Shown here: in pieces, positions 8,074 to 16,882 of the stretch
How the letters are laid out: every line of letters starts with the position of its first letter
Numbering within the stretch: the stretch's first letter is position 1
Origin: Actinomadura luteofluorescens
GTDB taxonomy: Bacteria; Actinomycetota; Actinomycetes; Streptosporangiales; Streptosporangiaceae
Assembly (NCBI RefSeq): GCF_013409365.1
Contig: NZ_JACCBA010000001.1
Location: 8,680,001-8,744,000, forward strand
Direction: 5' to 3'
DNA length: 64,000 nt
Position numbers and translations under genes: made by a program
Notes under the pieces: model-generated
Databases searched by the model: none
What the model was told of the DNA's origin: nothing
What the model saw: only the letters and a program-made list of their open reading frames with translations

Positions 8074-8940
8074 TCAGTCCGCGAAGCTGGCGCGGTAGGT
8101 GGCGGCCATGTCCTCGTCGCCGTGCCCCTGCTCGATGGCCCGCCGGAACCGCTCGCCCGCCGCGTCGTTCACGTCGACGCGGACGCCCGCGGCCTCGGCG
8201 GAGTCGTGGATGAGCCTGGTGTTCTTCTCCGCGTTGCGGACGGCGAAGCTCGGCTCGAAGTCGCCGTCGAGCATCGCCTTCATCTTGGTCTGCAGGTAGG
8301 GGCTGTCGAGCGGGCCGCCGGTGAGGACCTCGCCGAGCAGGGACGGGTCGAGCCCGAGGCCCTTCGCCAGCGCGACCGACTCGGCGACGACCGAGGTCAG
8401 CGAGATGGCGTAGCTCACGGCGGCCAGCTTGAGGCGGGTGCCCGCGCCGCTCGCGCCGTCCTCGTCCAGCCACACCGTCCTGCCGCCGACCGCGCCGAAG
8501 ACCGGCTCCAGGGCCTTGCGCGCGTCCTGCGGCCCGGCGGCGAGAATGATCAGCTTGCCCTGCTCGGCGGGCTGCTTGGTGCCCTGGACGGGGGAGTCGA
8601 CGAACGTCAGCCCGTGGCCGGCGGCGAACCGGGCGAGCGCGGGCACGTCCGCGACGCCGACCGTGCCCATCTGCGCCCAGACCTGCCCGTCGCGCAGCGC
8701 GGACGCGGCGTCGTCCATCACCGCCAGGGCCGTCTCGGCGTCGTTCAGCATGGTGATGACGACGTCGGCGCCCCGGACGGCCTCGGCGGGTGAGGTCGCG
8801 ACGGCGGCTCCGTCGGCGGCGAGCGGCTCAGCGCGGGCGGCCGTGCGGTTCCAGGCGGCGACCCCGTGGCCGTTCCGCAGCAGGTTGCGGGCCATCGCCG
8901 CGCCCATGATCCCGGTGCCGAGCACTGCGACCTGAGTCAT
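8074..8940 (-). CDS. NAD(P)-dependent beta-hydroxyacid dehydrogenase-type oxidoreductase
   Basis: A 288-residue protein of the 6-phosphogluconate / 3-hydroxyisobutyrate dehydrogenase family. The Rossmann motif is VAVLGTGIMGAAMARNLL at the N-terminus. The substrate-binding signature appears as FVDSPVQGTKQPAEQGKL, close to the DAPVSGG form but with Gln-Gly-Thr, and the catalytic-lysine region is KLAAVSYAI with Lys near residue 168. An AAAAGGAGG ribosome site fixes the ATG at 8940. Family members oxidise or reduce beta-hydroxyacids and related imines (imine reductases). The altered PVQGT signature makes the substrate uncertain. Confidence 0.88.
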   Translation of the reverse strand: MTQVAVLGTGIMGAAMARNLLRNGHGVAAWNRTAARAEPLAADGAAVATSPAEAVRGADVVITMLNDAETALAVMDDAASALRDGQVWAQMGTVGVADVPALARFAAGHGLTFVDSPVQGTKQPAEQGKLIILAAGPQDARKALEPVFGAVGGRTVWLDEDGASGAGTRLKLAAVSYAISLTSVVAESVALAKGLGLDPSLLGEVLTGGPLDSPYLQTKMKAMLDGDFEPSFAVRNAEKNTRLIHDSAEAAGVRVDVNDAAGERFRRAIEQGHGDEDMAATYRASFAD

Positions 8941-9090
8941 CTGCCCCTCCTTTTGGACTGCTCGATACAGAATTGTGCGGGGACAACATTCGCACATCGC
9001 TGGCTGATGCGCATCCGCAGAGGTCCCTACCCGCCCGGAGGCGGGGATGCGTCGCCGCGCCCTCCGATCGGCGGCGGCCCGCCGGGCCGG

Positions 9091-10242
9091 TCAGCCGTAG
9101 GCGGGGCTGTCGCCGGGCGCGTCGCCGTACACGGCGGTGTAGGGCACGGCGAAGGCGTCGAGGGTGCGGTCGAGATGCGCCGACCACCAGCTCACGAGCG
9201 TGGCGGCGCCGCGCTCGCCCGCGCCGTCCTCGCCCAGGTAGCGGTGCCTCAGCGGCCCGACGTCGCAGAGCCGCTCCCACCATTCGCGGTGCACGGCCGA
9301 CTGGATCTGCCCGGCGTCCAGCGGGAACGCGGAGCGGTGCCCGCGTACGAACGCCTCGACGCGGTCGAGGTCGAGGCCGCGCTCGTCCTCGCAGGCGAAC
9401 AGACGTGCCGCCGAGCGCACGACCTCCCCGGCGACCGGGCCCGTGGTCAGGCCGTCCCAGCCGAGGACGGCCGTGACGTTGCCGGACCCGCCGTAGCGCA
9501 GGTGCCCGGCGTGGAAGGAGCCGTGCAGGTGCCCGACCGTGCTCACCTCGATGTCGGGCGGCTGGTGCCCCGCGAACTCGGTGAGCAGGTCGCGGCGCTC
9601 CCGCAGGCGGCGCGCGGTCAGCGCGTCGAAGTCGGTGCCGCCCCCGCCGTCCGGGACGTCGCGCAGCATCGTCTCGACGGCGGCGGCCGCGTCGGCGGCG
9701 CGCGGCGCGGGCACGAGCATGCTCTGCTGGACGGGCGGCGTGAGCTCGTCGAGCGCCGAGTGCAGCCGTCCGAGCAGCTCGCCGAGGGCCTCGCACTGGG
9801 CGAACGTCAGCTCCAGACCGCCGCGGCCGCGGCCGCCCACCCACGGGTACAGGACGTATCCGCGGCCGGCGGCGGTGACCAGGGTGCGGCCGCCGCGCGC
9901 CGGCACGGGCGCGAGCACCGGGAGACCCGCCGCGTCGAGCGCGGCCGTGACGCCGTGCTGGAACAGCACGCGGCGCCGGTCGGCACCGGCGTGCTCCCTG
10001 AGGAAGAACGCTCCGCCCGCCGTGTCGACCCGCCAGCTCCGGTGGCCCGGCCCGGTGGCCAGCGGGGTCGCCGCGTCCGGTGCGCCGATCTCCCAGCGCT
10101 TCAGCAGCCGCGGCGGTAGCGGCTCGGCGCCGGGCCCGCCGTCCGCCTTCGCCTGCCCGCCGCCGTCAGCCGGATCCGGGGTGCCGGCCCGGTGTCCGGT
10201 GTCGGCCCTGTCTCTGGCGTCAGCACTCTGGGACGTCGGCAC
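9091..10242 (-). CDS. aminoglycoside-phosphotransferase-fold protein with lost catalytic Asp
   Basis: A 383-residue protein of the APH/ChoK/ThrB2 kinase fold. The N-terminal 40 residues are disordered (Ala/Asp/Gly/Pro-rich), then a nucleotide-lobe segment with FFLREHAG (the Lys of typical kinases is here in a LRE context). The Brenner motif, normally HGDxHxxN, reads HGSFHAGH at residues 240-247, replacing the catalytic Asp by Ser and the Asn by His. The metal Asp of the next motif may be in VLGWDGL. It may be a pseudokinase or use another base. The GTG start at 10242 has a GAGG upstream, but a shorter form is possible. Position 10276-10291 upstream has a weak SOS-like dyad. Confidence 0.75.
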   Translation of the reverse strand: MPTSQSADARDRADTGHRAGTPDPADGGGQAKADGGPGAEPLPPRLLKRWEIGAPDAATPLATGPGHRSWRVDTAGGAFFLREHAGADRRRVLFQHGVTAALDAAGLPVLAPVPARGGRTLVTAAGRGYVLYPWVGGRGRGGLELTFAQCEALGELLGRLHSALDELTPPVQQSMLVPAPRAADAAAAVETMLRDVPDGGGGTDFDALTARRLRERRDLLTEFAGHQPPDIEVSTVGHLHGSFHAGHLRYGGSGNVTAVLGWDGLTTGPVAGEVVRSAARLFACEDERGLDLDRVEAFVRGHRSAFPLDAGQIQSAVHREWWERLCDVGPLRHRYLGEDGAGERGAATLVSWWSAHLDRTLDAFAVPYTAVYGDAPGDSPAYG

Positions 10243-10347
10243 CTCGGCACCTCGGCTGCTTCGGACGGACGGCGGTCGAATGGGTGTTCTACGCCGACGC
10301 TACACGTCCCAGCCGCGACGCGAAAGCGGACCGCGCGGTCCGGCGCC

Positions 10348-10749
10348 TCAGACGCGTTCGAGGACGACGACGGGGATGTCGCGGTCCGTCTTCTCCTGGT
10401 ACTCGTCGTAGGCCGGCCAGGTGGCGGCCATCTTCCGCCAGAGCGGAGGCTTCTCGTCGGACGTCGCCGTGCGGGCCCGCGCGGTGAACTTGTCGCCCTT
10501 CACCTGCACCTTCACCTCGGGGTTCTCCTGCAGGTTGAGGTACCAGAGCGGCGGCTCGTCCGCTCCGCCCTTGGAGGCCACGACGAGGTAGGCGTCGCCT
10601 TCCGTCTGGTAGATGAGCGGTGTCGTGCGCTCCTTGCCGCTGCGCCGTCCCGTCGTGGTGAGCAGGAGGGTGACGGTGCCCTGCCAGTCGTGCCCCTCCG
10701 CACCGTCGGTCGCCCGGTACCGGTCGACGTGTTCCTTGCCGTACAGCAT
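10348..10749 (-). CDS. deazaflavin (F420)-dependent nitroreductase family protein
   Basis: A 133-residue protein of the DDN-type F420H2-dependent reductase family. The hallmark is the core TTTGRRSGKERTTPLIY followed by YLVVASKGGADEPPLWYLNL, where the split beta-barrel binds the phosphate tail of F420, and a C-terminal VVVLERV strand. A GAGGAGAAAACC ribosome site fixes the ATG at 10749. These enzymes reduce quinones, nitroimidazoles or unsaturated lactones using F420H2. It is divergent from the PaaI-like thioesterase, sharing an 88-bp promoter region. Its presence indicates an F420-producing host. Confidence 0.92.
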   Translation of the reverse strand: MLYGKEHVDRYRATDGAEGHDWQGTVTLLLTTTGRRSGKERTTPLIYQTEGDAYLVVASKGGADEPPLWYLNLQENPEVKVQVKGDKFTARARTATSDEKPPLWRKMAATWPAYDEYQEKTDRDIPVVVLERV

Positions 10750-10837
10750 GGTTTTCTCCTCATTTCGCCATGGCCATAAGGGCGCACCCCTGTAACCCAC
10801 GACCCAGGGCAGCCCTTCCCCGGTTCACTACCCTGGC

Positions 10838-11281
10838 GTGGTGGATGATGCGGCGGAGGTGGCACGGCGGTGCGCCGAGACGATGTACGCGCAGGACAAG
10901 GTGGCGCAGGACCTCGGCATGCGGATCACCGAGATCGCGCCGGGGCGGGCGCGGCTGCGGATGACGGTGGCCGAGACCATGGTGAACGGCCACGGGATCG
11001 CCCACGGCGGCTACCTGTTCCTGCTCGCCGACTCGGCGTTCGCCTACGCGTGCAACACCTACGACTCCGTGACGGTCGCGGCGTCCGCCGACGTGGTGTT
11101 CGTCGCGAGCGCGCGCGGCGGGGACGTTCTGGAGGCGACAGCCGTCGAACGCACCCGGTACGGGCGGAACGGCGTCTACGACGTCACGGTGCGCCGCGTC
11201 CCCGGCGGCGAGGTCATCGCGGAGTTCCGCGGCGGAAGCCGTAGCCGGGACCAGCGCGTCCTGGACGGCGGCGCGCCCTGA
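10838..11281 (+). CDS. paaI: PaaI-type hydroxyphenylacetyl-CoA thioesterase
   Basis: A 147-residue hotdog thioesterase. The diagnostic block NGHGIAHGGYLFLLADSAFAYA contains the His-Gly-Gly turn and the catalytic Asp (LADSAF) of PaaI; it is given here in two parts as NGHGIAHGGY and LADSAFAYA. PaaI hydrolyses dead-end ring-hydroxylated phenylacetyl-CoA esters. No other paa gene is nearby. Two GTG codons at 10838 and 10841 compete as start; there is no ribosome site, but a TACCCT -10-like hexamer ends a few bases upstream, suggesting a leaderless mRNA. The symbol rests on family resemblance. Confidence 0.85.
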   Translation: MVDDAAEVARRCAETMYAQDKVAQDLGMRITEIAPGRARLRMTVAETMVNGHGIAHGGYLFLLADSAFAYACNTYDSVTVAASADVVFVASARGGDVLEATAVERTRYGRNGVYDVTVRRVPGGEVIAEFRGGSRSRDQRVLDGGAP

Positions 11282-11291
11282 GGCGCACGGG

Positions 11292-12215
11292 TCACAGCTC
11301 GTTCAGGACCCGGGTGAGGTAGCGCGAGGTCTCGTCGGGACGCTCGGCGGTGATGCACAGGTTGTTCATCGCGCGCATGTAGGTGTCGACGTCGGTCGGC
11401 TTGTCGAGGTAGAGCGCGCTGGTGAGCTGCTCCAGGTAGACGACGTCGGACAGGCCGGGCTCGGCGAAGCGCAGGATGGTGAACGGGCCTCCTGCGGCGG
11501 CGTGCCCTCCCGCACCGAACGGGACGATCTGCAGCGTCACGTTGGGCAGCTCCGACACCTCGATCAGATGCCGGATCTGGTCGCGCATCACATCGCGGCC
11601 GCCGAGCGGACGGCGAACGACCGCCTCGTCCAGCACGGCCCACAGCGTCGGTGCCTCGGGGGAGGTGAACCGCTCCTGCCGGGTGGTGCGGATCTGGACG
11701 CGGCGCTCGACCTCCTCATCGCTGGCGTCGGAGTACCCGAGCCGGATGACGGCGCGTGCGTAGTCTTCGGTCTGCAGCAGACCGGGCACGAACTGCAACT
11801 CGTAGGTGCGCAGCAGGGAGGCGGCCTCTTCTAGGCCCAGGTACACCTCGAACCAACTCGGGAGGATGTCGCCGTACCGGTGCCACCAGCCGGGGGTGTT
11901 GGCCTCCTTGGCGAGCGCCAGCAGCGGGGCGCGCTCCGCGGGGTCGGCGACGCCGTACAGGGTGAGCAGATCGGCGACGTCCCGCTCCTTGAAGCCGACC
12001 CTGCCCAGCTCCATCCGGCTGATCTTGGAATGCGAGCCGCGGATCTCGTAGCCCGCCTGCTCGGTGGAGATTCCGCGCGACTCGCGCAGCCGCCGCAGTT
12101 GCGCCCCGAGGAGAATGCGCAGGACGGTGGGCCCACCGCGGCGCGGATAATCGATCAGCCGTCCGGCCGGATCACCTTCGGACGGAGGTGTTGGGGCAGC
12201 TGAATCCTGGGGCAA
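11292..12215 (-). CDS. XRE-family helix-turn-helix regulator with DUF5753 domain
   Basis: About 307 residues. After a low-complexity leader the HTH begins at LLGAQLRRLRESRGISTEQA and includes the recognition helix SHSKISRMELG. The remainder is the DUF5753 ligand/dimer domain (ELQFVPGLLQTEDYARAVI, then NVTLQIVPFGAGGH and ILRFAEP). Such genes are very numerous in Streptomyces relatives and often pair with a small DUF397 protein, which is missing here. No in-frame ATG or GTG precedes the HTH; I chose the TTG at 12215, which follows GGTGA, over the TTG at 12305. Convergent with the thioesterase gene. Confidence 0.88.
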   Translation of the reverse strand: MPQDSAAPTPPSEGDPAGRLIDYPRRGGPTVLRILLGAQLRRLRESRGISTEQAGYEIRGSHSKISRMELGRVGFKERDVADLLTLYGVADPAERAPLLALAKEANTPGWWHRYGDILPSWFEVYLGLEEAASLLRTYELQFVPGLLQTEDYARAVIRLGYSDASDEEVERRVQIRTTRQERFTSPEAPTLWAVLDEAVVRRPLGGRDVMRDQIRHLIEVSELPNVTLQIVPFGAGGHAAAGGPFTILRFAEPGLSDVVYLEQLTSALYLDKPTDVDTYMRAMNNLCITAERPDETSRYLTRVLNEL

Positions 12216-12735
12216 GGGGTCACCAGCCAGTCGACGGGTCTGCTCGTGGGCGGAACGGCACCGCCCTATGTTAGAGGATGCGCGGGCGTTTTTGGGTAGT
12301 AGCAATACCGCCTTGCGGACCCGGCGCCTCCGAACGTCTCTTGACCTGCGCGAAGCCGCTGCTTAGCGGCGTGAACAGTGCGGTCGGTGGCGGTGCGGAT
12401 GCGGAACGTCGCGGTGTCGTCGCGCCGGAGTCGGCCCGATGGTCATTTCCCCGGCCCTTGGATGGCGCACGAATTTGGGAGTGCTCTCCGGCAATGCGGG
12501 CGGCCAATCCTGACAGGCCATTTCGCGGGCGGTAGCCGCCCCCGTGAATGTCCCTGACCACTTATTTGGCGAACATTCCCCGCGGTACGCACCGCGCGCT
12601 CGGCCGGCCGAGTGATGAAGCTCTCGTCCCGCGCGGGCGCGATCTCGGGCGCCCGCGGCGTTCTCCCTTCAGAGTGGTGGTGGCGGTGACCGCCGCTCCG
12701 TCAGGCGAACACGCCCCTCGCATCTGGGAGAGCAC
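12216..12735. other. divergent intergenic region with dyads, no gene seen
   Basis: About 520 bp between the XRE regulator and the HPF-like gene. A TAACAT -10-like hexamer on the minus strand (near 12271) could serve the regulator; a 13-codon minus-strand frame follows it. On the right, GAATGT near 12544 and ACATTC near 12576 form widely spaced inverted half sites that could be an operator for the HPF-like gene. No convincing coding sequence is present on either strand. Confidence 0.4.
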
Positions 12736-13044
12736 ATGAACGCGACCCGTGAACGACCGGAGATCCGATTCCTGACCTCGGGCGACGTCTCGGCGCACGA
12801 GCGCGCGGCGGCCGAGCGGGCCGTCCGCGACGCGCTGGCCGGCGCCCGCGGCGTCACGTCCGTCCAGGTCACGCTGAGCGTGGTGGCCGACCGGTCGCTG
12901 CCGCGCCCCGCCCTGGCCCAGGCCGTCGTCGAGTTCGACGGCCGCCGCGTGCGCGCGCAGGCCGCCGCGCCCCGCATCGACGAGGCCGTCGACATGCTCC
13001 GCGAACGCCTGGCGATCCGGGCGAGCTCCCTGCAGGCCGGCTGA
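12736..13044 (+). CDS. HPF/RaiA-like ribosome hibernation domain protein
   Basis: A 102-residue protein resembling the S30EA/HPF N-terminal domain: a first strand (PEIRFLTSGDVS), a helix (ERAAAERAVRDAL), strands (VTSVQVTLSVVAD and AQAVVEFDGRRVRAQAAA) and a second helix (IDEAVDMLRERLAIR). It lacks the long-HPF C-terminal dimer domain and has fewer basic residues than typical HPF, so a stress-induced relative such as the mycobacterial dormancy proteins is likely. Known members bind the small subunit and block translation in stasis. A GGGAGAG site precedes the ATG. Followed by a strong hairpin at 13073-13101. Confidence 0.6.
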   Translation: MNATRERPEIRFLTSGDVSAHERAAAERAVRDALAGARGVTSVQVTLSVVADRSLPRPALAQAVVEFDGRRVRAQAAAPRIDEAVDMLRERLAIRASSLQAG

Positions 13045-13072
13045 GCCGCCCGACGACGAGCCTGCGGAAACG

Positions 13073-13101
13073 AGCGGCGGCGCCCCGCACGGGGACGCCG
13101 C
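13073..13101. terminator. GC-rich hairpin between convergent genes
   Basis: Stem CGGCGGCG-CCCC / GGGG-(A)-CGCCGCCG around a short GCAC loop, between the HPF-like gene and the end of the permease gene. There is no long T-run on either side, so it would be an actinobacterial I-shaped, bidirectional terminator. Confidence 0.6.
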
Positions 13102-13120
13102 CGTCGATGGCTTCAGGGCC

Positions 13121-13903
13121 TCACGCGTCGCGCCGGGAGACGACGAGGGCCGCGAGACCGAGCGGCACGAGCGCGTACGCGAGCAGCACGGCCGTCGCCG
13201 CGCCGGGGGACAGCAGGTCGCCGTAGATGGAGTTGTCCGCGCCGAGCCCCGCGATCTGGGCGGGCAGGCCGCCGGGCAGGACCGAGCCGGCACGCTCGCT
13301 CCACGGCCGCGGCAGGTGGAAGACGAGCAGCGGCAGTACGTGCCACACGAACACCAGCGACACGAGCGTCCCCGCCGTGGAACGCAGCAGCACCCCGAGC
13401 GCCAGGCCGAGCAGCGCGAACACCGGCACCGCCGTCCCCTCGACGAGGAAGCCGGACAGGTCGTGGACGACGGAGGCGCGCTGGTCCGGGAACGGGCGGT
13501 CGCCGATGACGAGCCGGGTCCCGAGGAACGAGCCGACCGTCGCCGCCTCCCCGGCGACCAGGGCGACCGTCCCGACCACCACCGCCTTGGCCGGCACCAG
13601 CACGTGCCGCCTCGGGAGCACGGTGAGGGTCGCGCGGATCATCCCCGTGCGGTACTCGGACGTGACGGACAGCGCGCCGAGCACCGCGAGGCACAGCGAC
13701 GCCACCCACGTGCTGAGCTCCTGCAACGGTCGCAGCAGGAACTCGTCGCGCCGGTCGGCGGAGAGGCCGTCCCAGACGTGCGCCATCTGGATCGCGAGCA
13801 GCACCGTGAACCCGGTGAAGGCCGCCGCCACGGCCAGCACCCAGTAGGTCGAGCGGATCGAGCGCAGCTTGCGCCACTCGGCGGCGACCGCATGGACGAT
13901 CAC
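13121..13903 (-). CDS. ABC-2 type permease, second subunit
   Basis: A 260-residue membrane protein with six predicted spans: one near residue 20-40 (TYWVLAVAAAFTGFTVLLAI), one at WVASLCLAVLGALSV, and others toward ALVPLGLAALVV. The block VTSEYRTGMIRATLTVLPRR is the TSEYxxGMIRxTL motif of ABC-2 (DrrB/NatB-like) permeases. It starts at GTG 13903, overlapping the upstream stop as GTGA, with CGGAGGG upstream. It is a close paralogue of the preceding permease and probably forms a heterodimer with it. Last gene of a three-gene exporter operon. Confidence 0.9.
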   Translation of the reverse strand: MIVHAVAAEWRKLRSIRSTYWVLAVAAAFTGFTVLLAIQMAHVWDGLSADRRDEFLLRPLQELSTWVASLCLAVLGALSVTSEYRTGMIRATLTVLPRRHVLVPAKAVVVGTVALVAGEAATVGSFLGTRLVIGDRPFPDQRASVVHDLSGFLVEGTAVPVFALLGLALGVLLRSTAGTLVSLVFVWHVLPLLVFHLPRPWSERAGSVLPGGLPAQIAGLGADNSIYGDLLSPGAATAVLLAYALVPLGLAALVVSRRDA

Positions 13904-14676
13904 GCGTCCCTCCGAGTGAACGAGAAGGCGCCGGCCGCGAGCGCGACGACCACGTACGTCACCAGCAGTGCGAACGCGGCGGACGGCGCCAGCACACCGT
14001 GGTCGGTCGGCGAGCCCGGCGCGGCCGCGATCTGGTTGGACAGGTTGCCGGGCAGCGCCGACGAGATCCGCTCGTCCCACGGCGGCGGCAGCAGCCGGGC
14101 GAGGCCGGGCGCCACGAACAGCACGACCGTGCCCGCCGTGATCGTCGCGGCCGTGGAGCGGAGGACGGCGCCCAGCGCGAAGGCGATGAGCGTGATCGCC
14201 GCGGTGGTCAGGCCGAGCCACAGCAGGTGGACCGCGACGTCCGCCACCGGTCCCTGGAACGTGGCCACGGGACGATCGCCCACGATCGCGTTCCCGGCGG
14301 CGGTTCCCGCGGCGAGCGCCGCCAGCGACGCGGCGAGCATGGCGGCCGCCGCCACCCCGCCCTTCGCCGCGTACAGGGCCAGGCGGTTCGGCAGCACGGC
14401 CAGCGTCGTCCGGACCATCCCGTGCGAGTACTCCGACGTGATCGTCAGCGCCCCCAGCACCACCGCGCACACCGGCAGCGCCACGGCCAGGGGCTGCTCC
14501 GCCGGAGCCGCCGTCGCCTTCGCCTTCCGCGCGGCCGGCAGACCGTCCCAGTAGCGAGTCACGTACCAGGACCACAGGACGCAGAGAAGCATGAACGCCG
14601 CGACCGTTCCGAGGACGGCGAAGGTCGAGCGGACGGTCCGGAGCTTGTACCACTCCGCGGAGAGCGCGTCGATCAC
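13900..14676 (-). CDS. ABC-2 type permease, first subunit
   Basis: A 258-residue integral membrane protein with six hydrophobic segments, a first span near FAVLGTVAAFMLLCVLW and the family block ITSEYSHGMVRTTLAVLPNR. It has the same layout as the following gene, including the extracytoplasmic loop with DRPVATFQGP, consistent with duplication. The GTG start overlaps the stop of the ATPase gene as GTGA, and its own stop overlaps the next start, so all three are translationally coupled. With the ATPase it would export a lipid, peptide or drug; the substrate is not apparent. Confidence 0.9.
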   Translation of the reverse strand: MIDALSAEWYKLRTVRSTFAVLGTVAAFMLLCVLWSWYVTRYWDGLPAARKAKATAAPAEQPLAVALPVCAVVLGALTITSEYSHGMVRTTLAVLPNRLALYAAKGGVAAAAMLAASLAALAAGTAAGNAIVGDRPVATFQGPVADVAVHLLWLGLTTAAITLIAFALGAVLRSTAATITAGTVVLFVAPGLARLLPPPWDERISSALPGNLSNQIAAAPGSPTDHGVLAPSAAFALLVTYVVVALAAGAFSFTRRDA

Positions 14677-15578
14677 GGCGCCACCGCCCCGAACTCGGTG
14701 CTCTCCGCGGTCAGCTCCATGTAGGCCTCCTCCAGAGAGGCGCTGTGCTGCGTCACCCCGTGCAGCGGGATCCCGTGCGCCGCGGCCGTGTCGCCGATGG
14801 CGGCGACGTCCAGCCCGGTGACCGTGAGGGCCCCGCCCGGCGCGGGCTCGACCAGGCCGCCCGCCGCGGCGAGCACGGCGGTCAGCTCCGCCGGACGGGG
14901 CGAGCGGACCAGCACCCCGCGCCGGAACCGGTCCGCCAGCTCCCGCACCGACGTGTCCGCGATCAGCCGCCCGCGCCCGATGATGACCAGCCGGTCGGCC
15001 GTCAGCTCCATCTCGCTCATCAGATGGCTGGAGATCAGGACCGTCCGGCCCTCGGCGGCCAGCGCCCGCATCAGCTCGCGGATCCAGCGGACGCCGTCGG
15101 GGTCGAGGCCGTTCACCGGCTCGTCGAACATCAGCACCCCCGGATCGCCCAGCAGTGCCGCGGCGATCCCGAGCCGCTGCCGCATCCCCAGCGAGAACCC
15201 GGCGACCCGCTTGCGCGCGACCCCGGCAAGCCCCACCTGCTCCAGGACCTCCGCCACCCGCCGCGTCCCGATCCCGTTGCTGCGCGCCAGCCAGCCGAGA
15301 TGGTCGAACGCCCGGCGCCCGCCCTGCACCGCGCCCGCGTCCAGCAGCGCTCCCACCTCGCGCATCGGCCGCCTCAGCGCCGTGTACCGCCCGCCGTTGA
15401 CCAGCGCCTCACCGGACGCGGGCCGGTCCAGGCCCAGCACGATCCGCATCGTCGTCGACTTGCCGGCCCCGTTCGGGCCGAGGAACCCCGTCACCGTCCC
15501 CGGCCTCACCGTGAAGGACAGGCGGTCCACCGCGGTCGTGCCGCCGTAGCGCTTGGTCAGCTCGCGTACCTCGATCAT
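14673..15578 (-). CDS. ABC-2 exporter ATP-binding protein
   Basis: A 301-residue nucleotide-binding subunit of the DrrA/CcmA type. Walker A is GPNGAGKST, the signature FSLGMRQRLGI, Walker B VLMFDEPVNGLDPDG, and the switch His is in LISSHLMSEM. A C-terminal regulatory extension of about 80 residues follows. The open frame runs on upstream across the histidine kinase gene; the ATG at 15578 starts the canonical MIEVRELTKRYGG. First gene of the exporter operon, divergent from the two-component system, which probably controls it in response to a membrane-active compound, as in many actinobacterial pairs. Confidence 0.93.
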   Translation of the reverse strand: MIEVRELTKRYGGTTAVDRLSFTVRPGTVTGFLGPNGAGKSTTMRIVLGLDRPASGEALVNGGRYTALRRPMREVGALLDAGAVQGGRRAFDHLGWLARSNGIGTRRVAEVLEQVGLAGVARKRVAGFSLGMRQRLGIAAALLGDPGVLMFDEPVNGLDPDGVRWIRELMRALAAEGRTVLISSHLMSEMELTADRLVIIGRGRLIADTSVRELADRFRRGVLVRSPRPAELTAVLAAAGGLVEPAPGGALTVTGLDVAAIGDTAAAHGIPLHGVTQHSASLEEAYMELTAESTEFGAVAP

Positions 15579-15737
15579 GCCGTCGAGCGTCGTACGCCAC
15601 CGCCCCTCAGCACATCGGAACGGGGGCGGGGACCGCGCGTGCGACCGTGCTCCGAGCCCGTCCCGCCGCCTCCGCCCCCGGTATGACGGCCGCCGGCATG
15701 AGGCGCGGGCGCCGGCCGTGCCGCTACCTTTCCTGAC

Positions 15738-16874
15738 GTGGACGAATCCGAGCTGCGCTCCCCGCTTCCGCGGCTCAGCCGGCGCGGCCTCATCGGCCTC
15801 GACGCCGGGGCCGCGCTCCTCTACGCCCTCGTCCTGCTGGCGCTGCCGGCGGGCACCGGCGCCTCGCCGCTCCTCGCCGTCCCGCTCGGCGCCGCCGCGG
15901 CCCTGCCCCTCGCGGTCCGGCGCCTGTGGCCCGTCCCGGTCTTCGCCGCCGTCCTGTCCGCCTCGACCGCCGCGCTGCTCCTCGACCTTCCCTGGGACAC
16001 CTACGCCTCCGCGGGGTTCGCCCTCTACCAGGTCGCGCTCACCCGGCGCCGCCGCCGCTGGGTCCCCACCCTGCTCATCGGCGTCGTCAGCGCCGTGTTC
16101 ATCTTCGCCGGCGCCGTCGTCGGCCCCGTCGGAGCGCAGGCCGAGATCCTCGGACGGCTCCTGCTCGGCGCCTCCGTCCTCGGCGCGTCCTGGACGCTCG
16201 GCCGCGTCGTCCGCGAACGCCGCGCCCACGCCGCGCACGACGCCCGCCGCCTCGCCGACCAGGCCGTCTCCGGCGAGCGGCTCCGCATCGCCCGCGAGCT
16301 CCACGACGTCGTCGCGCACAGCATGAGCCTCATCGCCGTCAAGGCCGGCGTCGCCGTCCACGTCGCCGAGGCCCGCCCCGAGGAGGCCCTCGACGCGCTC
16401 CGGGTCATCGAGACCACCAGCCGCGGCACGCTCGCCGAGATGCGCCACCTCCTCGGCGTCCTGCGCACCGGCGCCGCCGACGCCGACCTCACCCCGTCCC
16501 CGGGCCTCGCCGACCTGACCGGCCTCGCCGAGCGCGCCGCCATGGCCGGCGTCCACGTCGACCTGGACGTCGACGCGGGGGAGCTCCCCGAGGGCGTCGC
16601 GCTCTCCGCCTACCGCATCGTCCAGGAAGCGGTCACCAACGTCGTGAAGCACGCGGCTCCCGCGCGCTGCCGCGTCCGCGTCAGAGCCGACGGGCTGCGG
16701 ATGCAGATCGACGTCGCCGACGACGGGCCCGGGACCCGCGTCCTGCCGGGCGGCGGCGGGCACGGTCTCATCGGCATGCGCGAACGCGTCATGATGTACG
16801 GCGGCGACTTCACCGCCGGCCCGCGTCCCGAAGGCGGCTTCGCCGTGTCCGCCGCCTTCCCGTACGACTCCTAG
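15738..16874 (+). CDS. NarL-type sensor histidine kinase
   Basis: A 378-residue membrane kinase. Residues 20-135 carry four or five short spans with almost no extracytoplasmic domain (for example ALLYALVLLALPAG), an intramembrane-sensing layout. The HisKA_3 phospho-acceptor site is RIARELHDVVAHSMSLI with His near residue 192. The HATPase_c domain has N box EAVTNVVKHA, G1 box VADDGPGT and G2 GGHGLIGMRERV. The start is the GTG at 15738. The response regulator follows eight bases downstream. It likely senses envelope stress or a ligand exported by the divergent ABC system. Confidence 0.93.
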   Translation: MDESELRSPLPRLSRRGLIGLDAGAALLYALVLLALPAGTGASPLLAVPLGAAAALPLAVRRLWPVPVFAAVLSASTAALLLDLPWDTYASAGFALYQVALTRRRRRWVPTLLIGVVSAVFIFAGAVVGPVGAQAEILGRLLLGASVLGASWTLGRVVRERRAHAAHDARRLADQAVSGERLRIARELHDVVAHSMSLIAVKAGVAVHVAEARPEEALDALRVIETTSRGTLAEMRHLLGVLRTGAADADLTPSPGLADLTGLAERAAMAGVHVDLDVDAGELPEGVALSAYRIVQEAVTNVVKHAAPARCRVRVRADGLRMQIDVADDGPGTRVLPGGGGHGLIGMRERVMMYGGDFTAGPRPEGGFAVSAAFPYDS

Positions 16875-16882
16875 GAACCCCG

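Noticed and set aside
10276..10291. second LexA box upstream of the APH-fold gene
   Set aside because: TCGAATGGGTGTTCTA has two mismatches in the conserved bases and no adjoining -10; too weak to call without induction data.
14673..16763. 696-residue protein fusing an N-terminal extension to the ABC ATPase
   Set aside because: The extension is antisense to the histidine kinase, has random Arg/Gly/Ala composition, and the canonical ATPase start with MIEVRELTKRYGG is internal at 15578.
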